Source of the DNA: an uncultured Bacilli bacterium | GTDB lineage: Bacteria; Bacillota_I; Bacilli_A; RF39; UBA660 | Reading direction: 5' to 3' | Length of the DNA stretch: 64,000 bases | Assembly: GCA_947625505.1 (NCBI GenBank) | Contig: CANQON010000008.1 | Location: 1-64,000 of the forward strand | Shown: one piece after another, positions 50,376 through 60,500 of the stretch | How the letters are laid out: the number at the start of each line of letters is the position of its first letter | Position numbering within the stretch: the first letter of the stretch is position 1 | Notes under the pieces: generated by a model | Databases searched by the model: none | What the model saw: the letters and a program-made list of their open reading frames with translations, nothing else | Told to the model about the DNA's origin: nothing | Translations under genes and position numbers: made by a program

Positions 50376-52382
50376 CTACTTCGATAAGTAAGGACGTGGA
50401 TTAACAACGTGATTAGTATCATTCTTACCTACTCTTATTTCAAAGTGAACATGAGGTCCTGATGCATCACCTGTCATACCAACATATCCTATCGTTTGTC
50501 CACGAGCTACTACTGATCCTACTTTAATTCCTTTAGCAAATCCACTCATATGAGCATATAATGAATAATAACCATTATTATGATTTATAATAATATAATT
50601 ACCATAACTATAATGTCTAGTTCTTGTTACTACTGTTCCATTATTAGAAGCATATACAGGTGCTCCCTTCTTATTAGAAATATCTAATCCATAATGGAAT
50701 CCTCCTGCTCCTTTATCATATCTACTTCCACGATAACCAAATGGTGAAGCAATGGAATATGAATTAGTAGGCCATAACCAGTTTCTAACACTACCAATAC
50801 TAGGAACATTTCTTGTACCTACACGTATAATTTGATTCTTTGTAGGTTTAATTGTTTCATTACTAATTGAACCTGCTTCGGCATATAAGGAAACGCCATT
50901 TACTTTATGTATTGTTTGGGAAGTACGAACAATACCTTTTTCGCCTTTTTGTTCAACATATTCTGATCCTACTGTCATAGATGAATCGTATCTTTCAATA
51001 GTATCATAATTAACAACATGATCTTCTACTTGGAATTCCTCTACAACAAGGTTTATTTTAGGATTTAATTTAGTAATGGTAATGGGTTGTCCATCATAGA
51101 AAATACTATCTAAACTAGTAAATGATGGATTAGATAAGAAAAACTCTTCAACACTTATCTTATTACGATAAGCTAAATCTTCTACAGTATCTTTGGCTGT
51201 TGCATATACTGTTTTCGTATCTATTTCATCACCATATAATAAATATGAAGATAATTCTGATTTGTCTGTGTATATTTTCTCTTTAACAGATATATTTGTT
51301 TTCTTAAAAGTAATATCATCTTCTAGATAGATATTATCAATTCTCGTTCCTGTTGTTGTAATTTCTTTTTGCGTATCATTCATATAAGCTTGATAATTAT
51401 CTTCGCCAACGAAAACATTAGTTATATCGTTAATAGCGTCATTAAATATTTTTTCATCGGTTACATATATTAAAATATCATCATTATTCTCTTTACTTAT
51501 TTGTTGATAATCAACATTAGCTAAAGCTCCATATAACACATTATCTGTTAATGTTACATTGCCACTTCTTTTAATACGGAATTGATATCCCTCTATTGTA
51601 CAAGGCTTATGTTCGATAATAGCGTCATAAACATCTTCTACTTTCATATATGTAGGATCATATGTTGTTATTTTCTTAATACTAATTCCTAAAGGTTCAT
51701 ATATATCTTTAGTATGTAAATAAATATTATTATCTTCTACATAATCTAGCATCGTAACATATTTACTATTAGTTACATCGATTAACTTATTATTATGATA
51801 TTCTTCTATAGCGTTATACTCACTACTAGTTAAACTTAAATTAGAACGATTATCATATAAATACTCTGTAAGATTTTTTTCATAATTACGAATATTAGAA
51901 TCAAATCTTTCTTGTAATAAATTATAATTAACTATTCCTTTAGTAGTTAAAGATGTTCCATCAATATATATAGGAGAAAATGAACCATATAGTATTTTTA
52001 ATTCATCATAATTACCTATTAGATTTCCTTCATCGTCAACATATTTATGCAATTTTAAATAATTATTTTCTAAATTATTCTTACTAACATATTGCTGATA
52101 ATAAGCATTACCTTTTTTAATTGTTTTTTCTATAGCTTTATTAACTATATCTATAGTATCAGTTTGAGCTTGATACTCAATAACCTGATTTTGAATTATA
52201 TTTCCTTGTCTTGATATATGATGTTCTAACTCTTCTTTAGACTTAATTACCCCTATTCTTTCATCATCTAAATATACTTGATAAAAAGTATATGGCTGAT
52301 ACTTCTTACCATAGTCAAATTGTAAGAAAAAGACCATGATACCACAAAGAAACACAACAACATATACTGCATATTTTTTCAT
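50376..52382 (-). CDS. Membrane-anchored M23 peptidase with LysM-like and G5 domains
   Basis: This is a predicted cell-wall endopeptidase outside the membrane. The 668 residues have an N-terminal membrane helix (VYVVVFLCGIMVFFLQF), a long helical and strand region with no known domain, a LysM-like stretch (DTVEDLAYRNKISVEEFFLSNP, about 400-425), a G5 domain (VEEFQVEDHVVNYDTIERYDSS, then GIVRTSQTIHKVNG) and a C-terminal LytM/M23 domain with HYGLDI and HVHFEI zinc ligands, plus YVGMTGDASGPH. It lies between dnaB and yycJ in the operon, so wall remodelling is co-transcribed with replication genes. Confidence 0.92.
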   Translation of the reverse strand: MKKYAVYVVVFLCGIMVFFLQFDYGKKYQPYTFYQVYLDDERIGVIKSKEELEHHISRQGNIIQNQVIEYQAQTDTIDIVNKAIEKTIKKGNAYYQQYVSKNNLENNYLKLHKYVDDEGNLIGNYDELKILYGSFSPIYIDGTSLTTKGIVNYNLLQERFDSNIRNYEKNLTEYLYDNRSNLSLTSSEYNAIEEYHNNKLIDVTNSKYVTMLDYVEDNNIYLHTKDIYEPLGISIKKITTYDPTYMKVEDVYDAIIEHKPCTIEGYQFRIKRSGNVTLTDNVLYGALANVDYQQISKENNDDILIYVTDEKIFNDAINDITNVFVGEDNYQAYMNDTQKEITTTGTRIDNIYLEDDITFKKTNISVKEKIYTDKSELSSYLLYGDEIDTKTVYATAKDTVEDLAYRNKISVEEFFLSNPSFTSLDSIFYDGQPITITKLNPKINLVVEEFQVEDHVVNYDTIERYDSSMTVGSEYVEQKGEKGIVRTSQTIHKVNGVSLYAEAGSISNETIKPTKNQIIRVGTRNVPSIGSVRNWLWPTNSYSIASPFGYRGSRYDKGAGGFHYGLDISNKKGAPVYASNNGTVVTRTRHYSYGNYIIINHNNGYYSLYAHMSGFAKGIKVGSVVARGQTIGYVGMTGDASGPHVHFEIRVGKNDTNHVVNPRPYLSK

Positions 52383-52389
52383 AAATCAC

Positions 52390-53733
52390 CTATATTTCTT
52401 CAATTTCTGTATTAGCTACATTAACAAATGTACTTGTAGCTCTTTGAAATATTAATGGAATATCTTTTAAAGGACCATTACGATGCTTACGGATAACTAA
52501 TTCCATTAAACTGTCTTCTTTTTCCTTTTCTTCATCACTACAATGTAAGAAAGCTACTAAGTCAGCATCTTGTTCAATAGCTCCTGATTCACGTAAGTCA
52601 CTAAGCATTGGCTTTTTATCTGTTCTTTGCTCAATACCACGTGATAATTGTGATAAAGCAATAACAGGTATTTCAAGTTCCATAGCCATTGTTTTTAAAG
52701 CACGAGAGATATCCGCTACTTCCTGTTGTCTATTTTGACCCATGCTCCCTCCTTTAGTAGCACTTTGAATTAATGTTAAATAATCAATTATTACAACATC
52801 TAAGCCATCTGTAGAACTTTTTAAACGACGACATTTAGAACGAATTTCGGCTACTGTTTGTCCTGCATTATCATCAATAAATATCTTAGAATCAGCTAAA
52901 CGACTTATAGCTTCATTTATTTTTTTCCAATCATTATGTTCTAAATTACCTGTTTTTAACTTATCTCCTGTTACTTGTCCAACAGAAGATAACATTCTTG
53001 TTACTAATTGTTCTGCACCCATCTCCATATTAAAGATTGCTACGGACTTTTTAGCATTAATAGCCATGTTAGTAGCCATATTAAGTGCTATAGCTGTTTT
53101 TCCCATACCTGGACGAGCAGCTATAATAATTAATTGATGAGGATGCCATCCTGAGGTAATTTTATCTAAATCATAAAAGCCAGATGGAATACCCGTTATT
53201 TCATTTTTATTAGCAGCTAATTCCTCTAAATCAGATTGAGCTTTAACTAAAACTTCTTTAATAGGTTTAAATTCACTTGTTTTTAAACCTTGTGATACAT
53301 CAGTAATTCTTTTACTTGCTTCATATAAGAAATCACCTATATCATGTCCTTGGGTATAGCTATCTTTAACAATAGATGTTGCTTCATCAATTAATTTTCT
53401 TAAGATAGATTTTTCTGAAACAATCCTAATGTATTCATCAATATTAGCTGTTGTAGGAACACTCTCAATCATTTCAGCTAAATAGTTAATACTTCCTACT
53501 TCATTTAACCAATTACGATTACTTAATTCCTCACTAACAGTTGTTAAATCAACAGGTATTTTTCGCTCATTAACAGCTTTAATACATTCAAAAATCTTAC
53601 TATGAGAATCTAAATAAAAATCATCACTAACTAATTCATCTAAAGCTTTTTGTAAAGCTTTTTTAGTTAAAAACATTGAACCTAATACCGATTGTTCAGC
53701 ATCTATATTATGTGGTATTGTTTTATCTGGCAT
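52390..53733 (-). CDS. dnaB: Replicative DNA helicase DnaB
   Basis: This hexameric helicase unwinds the fork on the lagging strand (named DnaC in B. subtilis). The 447 residues begin PHNIDAEQSVLGSMFL, the family N-terminal domain, then AARPGMGKTAIALNMA (Walker A, about 205), IFNMEMGAEQLVTRML, DVVIIDYLTLI (Walker B) and the arginine-finger region SDLRESGAIEQDADLVAFLH. An SD GGAGG precedes the ATG. It follows rplI in the common rplI-dnaB order. Confidence 0.97.
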   Translation of the reverse strand: MPDKTIPHNIDAEQSVLGSMFLTKKALQKALDELVSDDFYLDSHSKIFECIKAVNERKIPVDLTTVSEELSNRNWLNEVGSINYLAEMIESVPTTANIDEYIRIVSEKSILRKLIDEATSIVKDSYTQGHDIGDFLYEASKRITDVSQGLKTSEFKPIKEVLVKAQSDLEELAANKNEITGIPSGFYDLDKITSGWHPHQLIIIAARPGMGKTAIALNMATNMAINAKKSVAIFNMEMGAEQLVTRMLSSVGQVTGDKLKTGNLEHNDWKKINEAISRLADSKIFIDDNAGQTVAEIRSKCRRLKSSTDGLDVVIIDYLTLIQSATKGGSMGQNRQQEVADISRALKTMAMELEIPVIALSQLSRGIEQRTDKKPMLSDLRESGAIEQDADLVAFLHCSDEEKEKEDSLMELVIRKHRNGPLKDIPLIFQRATSTFVNVANTEIEEI

Positions 53734-53745
53734 AATATACCTCCA

Positions 53746-54183
53746 TTATTTTACTAATTCAACTTTTATTTTAGCAATTACAGACTTATGTAATTCTATA
53801 TCAACATTATGATATCCTAAAGAAGATAAAGACGTATTTGTCTTTATTTGCTTTTTGTCTATATTATACCCCTTATTATTTAATTCTGTGGCAATTTGTT
53901 TAGCGCTAACGCTACCAAAAACACGATCTTGTTCTCCCGTTTTAACTTGAAACTTTATCTTTTCTTTTTCTAATTTAGCTTTAATCTTTTCACACTCTTC
54001 AATATGTTTCTCTAACTCGGCCTTTTTTTGTGCTTTTTCTTTATTTAAACGATCAACGCCTGTTTGTGTTGCAGGTACAGCTTGTTTATTTTTAATCAAA
54101 AAGTTGGCATATCCATCAGCTATATTAATGATTTCACCCTTTTTACCTTGTTTTTTAATATCTTCTAATAGTATTACTTTCAT
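53746..54183 (-). CDS. rplI: 50S ribosomal protein bL9
   Basis: bL9 has two globular domains joined by a long helix projecting from the 50S subunit and limits frameshifting. About 145 residues start MKVILLEDIKKQGKKGEIINIADGYANFLI with the central helix EKAQKKAELEKHIEECEKIKAK. The start is the ATG at 54183, six bases after AGGTG; the track used a GTG three codons earlier. It lies between the DHH phosphoesterase and dnaB. Confidence 0.97.
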   Translation of the reverse strand: MKVILLEDIKKQGKKGEIINIADGYANFLIKNKQAVPATQTGVDRLNKEKAQKKAELEKHIEECEKIKAKLEKEKIKFQVKTGEQDRVFGSVSAKQIATELNNKGYNIDKKQIKTNTSLSSLGYHNVDIELHKSVIAKIKVELVK

Positions 54184-54184
54184 T

Positions 54185-55150
54185 TTATTCACCTATCGCT
54201 TTCTTTAATGCCTTTTCTAATGCTTTTATTGTAGTATTTTCTACTTGAACTGCGGCATTAGTCGCATGTCCTCCTCCACCTAATTTTTTCATAATAGAAC
54301 ACACATCTATATCTCCCATACTTCGAGCACTAATTCCTACAACTTTTTTACCTAACTGTCCAATAGTAAAACTAGCTTCTACATATTCAAATTTAAGTAG
54401 AGATTCGGATATTTCTGCTAATTCGGCAGGTGTAGACTCTGTCGCATTAAGTAGACATATTGCCATATTCTTTTTATAAATATAACTACTCTTAATAAAG
54501 TCGGCTTTTCTTAAAAATTCATCTTTTGTTTCTTTAAGTAAATTTTGTTTAACAATAGGATCTGCTCCTTGTGATACTAAGTAAGCAGCTGCTTCAAAAG
54601 CTCTTTCAGTTGCTTTAATATTAAAATTATTAGTATCAATTACCATACCTGTTAACATTATAGATGCTACTACAGGACTAATACTAAAATGTGTAAATTT
54701 ACTAAAGAAAGCTATTAATTCTACAACACTAGATAATGAAGAATCAATATAAAAAATCTCTGTATTTTTAATATAATCATTCATCTTGATATGATGATCT
54801 AAAACAACTACTTTACTTACTTCACTTATTATATCAGGATAATATAAACGTTCTTGTTTATGCGTATCAACAATAATTAATAATGAATTATCTTTAATAT
54901 ATTCTTTATAATTCTTTTTATTAATATAATTATAATTTGGAACAAGTGAAACAGCTTGTTTAACATTAGAATTAATATCTTTATCTTCAATATTTAAAAA
55001 TACATAAGCTTCTTTATCCATACTTTTTAATATTGAACATAGTCCCAAACTAGATCCTAAAGCATCTAAATCTGGGTCAGAATGACTTATAATAATTACA
55101 TTATCACTTTCATTTATTAATTCCAATAATCCATTAAATAAACTTTCCAT
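54185..55150 (-). CDS. DHH/DHHA1 phosphoesterase, GdpP-like catalytic module only
   Basis: The 321 residues have the DHH motifs SHSDPDLDALGSSLG (about residues 22-36), VDTHKQERLYYP and LDHHIKMND, then the DHHA1 part ending SARSMGDIDVCSIMKKLGGGGHATNAAVQ. That end is the GdpP pattern (SARS, IM, LGGGGHxTNAA). GdpP, which hydrolyses c-di-AMP, normally carries membrane helices, PAS and GGDEF domains before this module and sits in this very place before rplI. All of these are absent, and the ATG has a good SD (GGAGGAC), so the protein is complete. It may be a c-di-AMP phosphodiesterase or an NrnA-type nanoRNase. It is the first gene of the operon. Confidence 0.85.
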   Translation of the reverse strand: MESLFNGLLELINESDNVIIISHSDPDLDALGSSLGLCSILKSMDKEAYVFLNIEDKDINSNVKQAVSLVPNYNYINKKNYKEYIKDNSLLIIVDTHKQERLYYPDIISEVSKVVVLDHHIKMNDYIKNTEIFYIDSSLSSVVELIAFFSKFTHFSISPVVASIMLTGMVIDTNNFNIKATERAFEAAAYLVSQGADPIVKQNLLKETKDEFLRKADFIKSSYIYKKNMAICLLNATESTPAELAEISESLLKFEYVEASFTIGQLGKKVVGISARSMGDIDVCSIMKKLGGGGHATNAAVQVENTTIKALEKALKKAIGE

Positions 55151-55171
55151 AAGTCCTCCAATCCAATATCT

Positions 55172-55200
55172 ATTATACTATAAAAAGATACAATCGACAA
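55172..55200 (-). promoter_or_regulatory. Promoter of the DHH-rplI-dnaB operon
   Basis: On the minus strand TTGTCG and TATAAT are separated by 17 nt. Confidence 0.6.
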
Positions 55201-55246
55201 ATAAAATACCTATAAAATAAGTTATAAAAATATTACAAAATTTAAA

Positions 55247-55277
55247 TTATAAAAAAACCACACCATATGGTGTGGTT
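55247..55277 (-). terminator. Terminator of the surface-protein operon
   Basis: On the minus strand the perfect stem AACCACACCAT-ATGGTGTGGTT is followed by a T run. It is one of the strongest hairpins in the window. Confidence 0.85.
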
Positions 55278-55284
55278 AAAAACT

Positions 55285-57528
55285 TTATTTACATTTTTGC
55301 TTTTTTAATCTGCTTGCTAAAATAATCATAATAGTAAAAGAAATAATAGATAAACTAAAATATTTCATAATATTATCGCCTGTGTTTGGTAATACATTCT
55401 CTTCAATCAAAGTATTATTTACCTCAACTATTGATAATGTTCCTTTAGTTATCTTTCCTTCGTTATTAACATAGTTTACCTTATATCCAGAATTATCACT
55501 TTCCACTACAGTATAATCTAATCCTTCAGGTAAAAGTTTAGCACTAATAGTTTCGTTTGCTTTTATTTTAAATGTTGCAACACCGTCTTCAAAATTCATA
55601 TCACCATATTGGCCACTAATTTTTTCACTAAGAGTTACAGTTATAGTAAATTCACGATTTAAATTGGCATTCTTACCTGTAATTTTCTTTGTAACTGATA
55701 ATCCTCCAGTGGTTTCAACACGACCAATATTAAGAATACCATTACTCATTATAGCACCTGCTCCATATATGCCATTTGAACTATTTTCTGATATCATAGT
55801 TGTTGCTTCTTTTTTAGCTTTTTCTATATCATCATTGCTTAGATTTGATACAAGTGTTACAAATTTTTTAGAAGTATCAATTTGTCCTCCTGCAATATAA
55901 TTTCCATCTAAATCTGTCCAATGATATAATCCATCACCTAAAGATAGATAAGACACATATAATGAAGGGTGACGATTTTGAAAAATTGATGTTTCAGTAA
56001 CTAATAATATATCAGCCCCACCATTAGCTCTATTTCCATAGATAGCACTACTTTCAAGTCCATTTATAAATACTTTAGATTCAGGGCAAACACCAATTCC
56101 TCCAGCAAAGATACCTTTATCACTATCTCTACCAGCAATAAACATTTCTTGACTAATAGAGTTATTTGTTACAATAACATTTTTTAGATTTAATGTACAT
56201 CCTTCACCATTATAGATTGCTCCTCCTGCAAATTCTGTATCACTAACAAGAGATGTATCTATATCAGTCCCTGTATTTTTATTGTTAGTAATATTTCCAC
56301 CTGAGATAGTAGCTTGGGAAGGTTTATCATTTTGGTAAGCTATATATATAGCTCCTGCATTAGCTGTTGCTGTATTATTTGTAATAGTACCATTATCCAT
56401 GTTTAATATTGTATTTTCAGTGATATAAATAGCTCCCCCACGAACAGCTTTATTATTCTTTAATACGATATTATTTTTTAAATTAACGATAGAATCATTA
56501 TAAGCAAGTACAGCTCCTCCACGGTAATTTGCAGAGTTTTTAATACCTGTTGTTACTTCGTTACCACTGATTTCGCCTCCAAAGGCATTTAATACTGATT
56601 TGCTAAGATGAAAAGCTCCACCATCACCAGTAGCTTTATTGTTAGAAACAAATCCACCATTCATGTTAATTGTACTATCATTATACGCACATATAGACCC
56701 ACCTTGACCATTAGATGTATTACCTGTAATTAAAGTATTACCTGCTATTTCTAAAGTTGAATGATCAAGTGTAATAGCTCCTCCAATATCTGATGCATTA
56801 TTGTTTTTAATAGTTGCACTGCCACTTAATTTAATAATAGAATTTGAAGCCCAAATAGCTCCTCCGCTTGCTGAAGTATTACCGCTAATTTCTCCACCTG
56901 TCATAGTGAAATTTGTATTATTTTCTAATCCAATAGCACCACTAGGGTTACCACTATTATTTTTGATTAATCCACCTGTCATTGTTATAGTGGCATTACT
57001 AGCATGAATAGCTCCACCCATCCAAGTAGATTGATTATTTTGGATAATTGCTCCATCTGCAATAGTAAGTTTACTACCATCAACTTGGAAGAAACCTAAT
57101 GATAAAGCATTAGCTGTATCATCTAATGTGATATTTTGAACAGTTAAATCACCATCACCATAAATGATAAATCCCCAGTCTAAAGTTTCTTTCCATGTTA
57201 ATGTATAATTTTGACCTTCTGTTGATGCCAAAGTAATCTTTTTAGTTATTTCAAGAGTACTATTTAAATCCATATTACTAAGTAAATAAATAATTTCTCC
57301 ATCTTGAGCCATATTTATAGCTGTAGTTAACGAATTGTATGGCTTCAATCGTGTACCATCAGCGTCCGATGTTCCAGTATTAGATACATATATTGTGTTT
57401 ACTTCATTATTAATCTTTTTTACGCTAGCATTTAGCTTATAAGAATTAAAAGTTTTTGGTGCAACTGAAAAAGTTAAAAGCAATGCTAATAATAAAACTA
57501 AAGTCATTATTCTTGATTTTATTTTCAT
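55285..57528 (-). CDS. Secreted beta-helix surface protein with LPNTG cell-wall anchor
   Basis: The 747 residues start with a signal peptide (KIKSRIMTLVLLLALLLTFSVAP) and IYVSNTGTSDADGTRLKPYNSLTTAIN, the usual entry to a right-handed beta-helix. From about 120 to 480 there are repeated units of the form GGAIxA-xNSxxxxxGGxIxNN (GGAIHASNATITMTGG, GGAIWASNSIIKLSG). A Cna-B-like domain (VTKKITGKNANLNREFTITVTLS) follows, then LPNTGDN, a membrane helix and a basic tail (RLKKQKCK), a full sortase signal. It should be wall-attached and adhesive; the ligand is unknown. It starts 13 nt after the giant gene with an AAAGGG SD, so it is the second gene of that operon. Confidence 0.9.
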   Translation of the reverse strand: MKIKSRIMTLVLLLALLLTFSVAPKTFNSYKLNASVKKINNEVNTIYVSNTGTSDADGTRLKPYNSLTTAINMAQDGEIIYLLSNMDLNSTLEITKKITLASTEGQNYTLTWKETLDWGFIIYGDGDLTVQNITLDDTANALSLGFFQVDGSKLTIADGAIIQNNQSTWMGGAIHASNATITMTGGLIKNNSGNPSGAIGLENNTNFTMTGGEISGNTSASGGAIWASNSIIKLSGSATIKNNNASDIGGAITLDHSTLEIAGNTLITGNTSNGQGGSICAYNDSTINMNGGFVSNNKATGDGGAFHLSKSVLNAFGGEISGNEVTTGIKNSANYRGGAVLAYNDSIVNLKNNIVLKNNKAVRGGAIYITENTILNMDNGTITNNTATANAGAIYIAYQNDKPSQATISGGNITNNKNTGTDIDTSLVSDTEFAGGAIYNGEGCTLNLKNVIVTNNSISQEMFIAGRDSDKGIFAGGIGVCPESKVFINGLESSAIYGNRANGGADILLVTETSIFQNRHPSLYVSYLSLGDGLYHWTDLDGNYIAGGQIDTSKKFVTLVSNLSNDDIEKAKKEATTMISENSSNGIYGAGAIMSNGILNIGRVETTGGLSVTKKITGKNANLNREFTITVTLSEKISGQYGDMNFEDGVATFKIKANETISAKLLPEGLDYTVVESDNSGYKVNYVNNEGKITKGTLSIVEVNNTLIEENVLPNTGDNIMKYFSLSIISFTIMIILASRLKKQKCK

Positions 57529-57541
57529 ATTATTTCCCTTT

Positions 57542-60500
57542 CTAATTTAATCTTTTTTCTAAAACTATTCCAATGAAAGAAGAAATAATAGTTAAACTAA
57601 ATATTATAATAAACTTCATTATTGAATCATTAGTCTCAGGTATATTAATATTTCTTTCATTTGATACAACAGTTTCTATATTATCTTCTACTATTCCTTT
57701 ATTATCTATATAAACTGTATGATAATTATCTTGGTTGGCCTCTAGTTCTATAACTTCATAACTTGTACCATATGGTATATCTTTAATTATTATTTGTTGA
57801 TTACCCTTTAAAGAGACCTCACATTCATAAGAATTATCATCTTTTAAAGTGAAATTAAGAATTCCATCTTGCTCAGAATCGGTATAAGCATAAGAAGTGC
57901 TAAAAGGAACATCAGAGTTTGGTGTTAATATTACTTTAAAATGCCATTCCCTATTTGATTCTGTATTAGATCCTTTTAACTCCTTTTTAATCGTTAAATT
58001 ATGCGTTGAATATTTATTATTATAGAAATTAACTTCATGTATTTTATTTTCTAATATACCTTCAGCATTGTTTTCAATAATTGTAATGTAATTATCTTGA
58101 TTGGCTTCTATTTCTTCTACCTTATAGTGTGTTCCTTCTGGTAAATCTTTTAATGTTATTTCTTCACCATGATGTAGAATTATATTGCTTTCATACTTAT
58201 TACCAACTTTATTTAATTTAATTTTACCCGTTGTTTTACTAGTTTCATCAGTAATAGTTGATAATTCATATACATATTCACTATCTAATTGTTTTTCTTT
58301 AGGAGATTCAAATGTTATTTTAAAATGCCATTCCTTATCTTTCTCTCCTAAATTTCCATTAACAAATTTTCTTATTACTAAATCATGTTTTGATAACTTA
58401 ATATTCTTATATGAAACATTTGTATTTTTTGATAAAATGTCTCTTTCATTACCTGAACTATTAGTTATATAACCATCTTTATTAGCTTCTTTTTCTTGAA
58501 TACTATAATTTGTATTTTCAGGTAAACCTTTTATATTAATTGTTTGTCCATGTTTTAATGTTATAGAGCCTTTACTACTTCCATCTGGTTGTTTTACAAA
58601 TTCAATTAATCCAGTTTTATCACCATCATATAGATATTCATTTAATAAAGCTATATGATCATCAGGTGTTAATGTAATCTCAAAGGTCCATTCTTTTTCT
58701 TTATCTCCTGCTCCACCTAATACTTCTTTATTAATTGTTAAAGAATATTTTGCTGGTTTTTTATTAACGAATTTTACCATAAAGGATGCATCATTAACTA
58801 ATACACCTCTACTTGTTCCTTCTGTCCAAGTAATATAACCATCCTCATTAGCTTCTTTTTCTATTACCTCATATTTTGTTCCTTCTGGTAATTCACTTAT
58901 CGTTAATGATTGACCATGCTTTAGCTTTATATTAGCTTCACTTGTCCCATCAGAATTGTGCTTTAACTCAACTCTTAAATCACTAACTGGCGCTATAGTT
59001 GATTCGGTATTTCCACCAATTATAGGATAACTATCTAATAACTTAACACCATCTTCTGGCGTTAATTTAACTACAAAGTTCCATTCTTTAGATTTATCTG
59101 CATCATTACCTCTTACTTCTTTATAAATAGTAAGACTATGTTGTGATTGCTTAATATTAGTGAAAATAATACTATCTTTATTTTCGTTAACATTTAATGT
59201 TCCTTCATTAGGACCATCTACTCTTGTTGTATAGCCATCTTGATTAGCCTCTAACTCTTCAACATTATAATGTGTTCCTTCTGGTAAATCTTTAATAGTT
59301 ATAGTTTCTCCATGTTTTAGCGTTACTTCTCCAACATAAATGCCATTACCATTATCAACAAAAGATATTTTACCAATCTTTGAGCCTACATAAGAATAAT
59401 CTTTATCTAAGATAACATATTCTAAAGGTTCTAAAGTAATTTTAAATATCCATTCTTTTTCTTTATCGCCCCAAGCACCCTCTACCATCTTAGCTATAGT
59501 AATATCATGCTTACTTAACTTAGAATTAGTAAAGCGAATTTTTTCATTTTCTTTTGTTAAGACACCTTCACTATTAGTTGTTTGCATTGTGTAATAATCA
59601 TTTTTATTAGCCTCTTGTTCAATTACTTTGTATTGTGTCCTTTCTGGAATTCCTTCTATTGTGACACTTTCGCCATGTTTTAAAGTAATTTCTCCTTCAT
59701 AACTACCATCATGATTATCTGTTAAAACTAGTTCTCCATCGCTATGAGGATCAACACCATTAGCTACATGTCCACCAACATAATGGTAACTCTTATCAAA
59801 TATAACATCTTCATCAGGAATTAAAACAATTTTAAAATGCCAATCTTTACTCTTGTCTCCTGCCCCACCTGTTACAATTTTTTCAAGCGTTAAATCATGT
59901 CTTGAATATTTTATATTAGTAAATTTAGCGTTGACACTATCTTTTCCATTAGTTGTTCCTTCAGCATTTTCTTTTAATGTTATATAACCATTTTTATCAG
60001 CATCTTGCTCAACAATTTCATATTTTGTATCTTCTAAAATATCTTTAATTGTTATTGATTCATTATGCTTTAATGTAATTGTTCCAGTATAACTACCATC
60101 ATGGTTATCCATGAACTCAATACTTCCTGTTTTACTACCTACAAAAGAGTAACTTTGTGCGAATGGACTTCCTTCTTTAGGAGTTAATTTTATTTCAAAT
60201 GTCCATTCTTTTTCTTTATCACCTAAAGCACCTAATACTTCTTTTGATAAAGTGAAATCACTCTTTAAATAATTAGAATTTTCAAACTCAACAAAAGCTT
60301 CATCATCTTTTAAAACACCTTTTGCGTTTTTACTTGTTGTTACATAGTCATTTTCATTTGCTTCTTTTTCAATTACTTCGTAATTAGTTCCATAAGGAAG
60401 ATTTTTAATAGTAACTTTTTGACCATGCTTTAATGATATATTAGCTTTATAATTACCATCTTCATCTTTAGTAATATCAATATAATCAATATTAGGAGAT

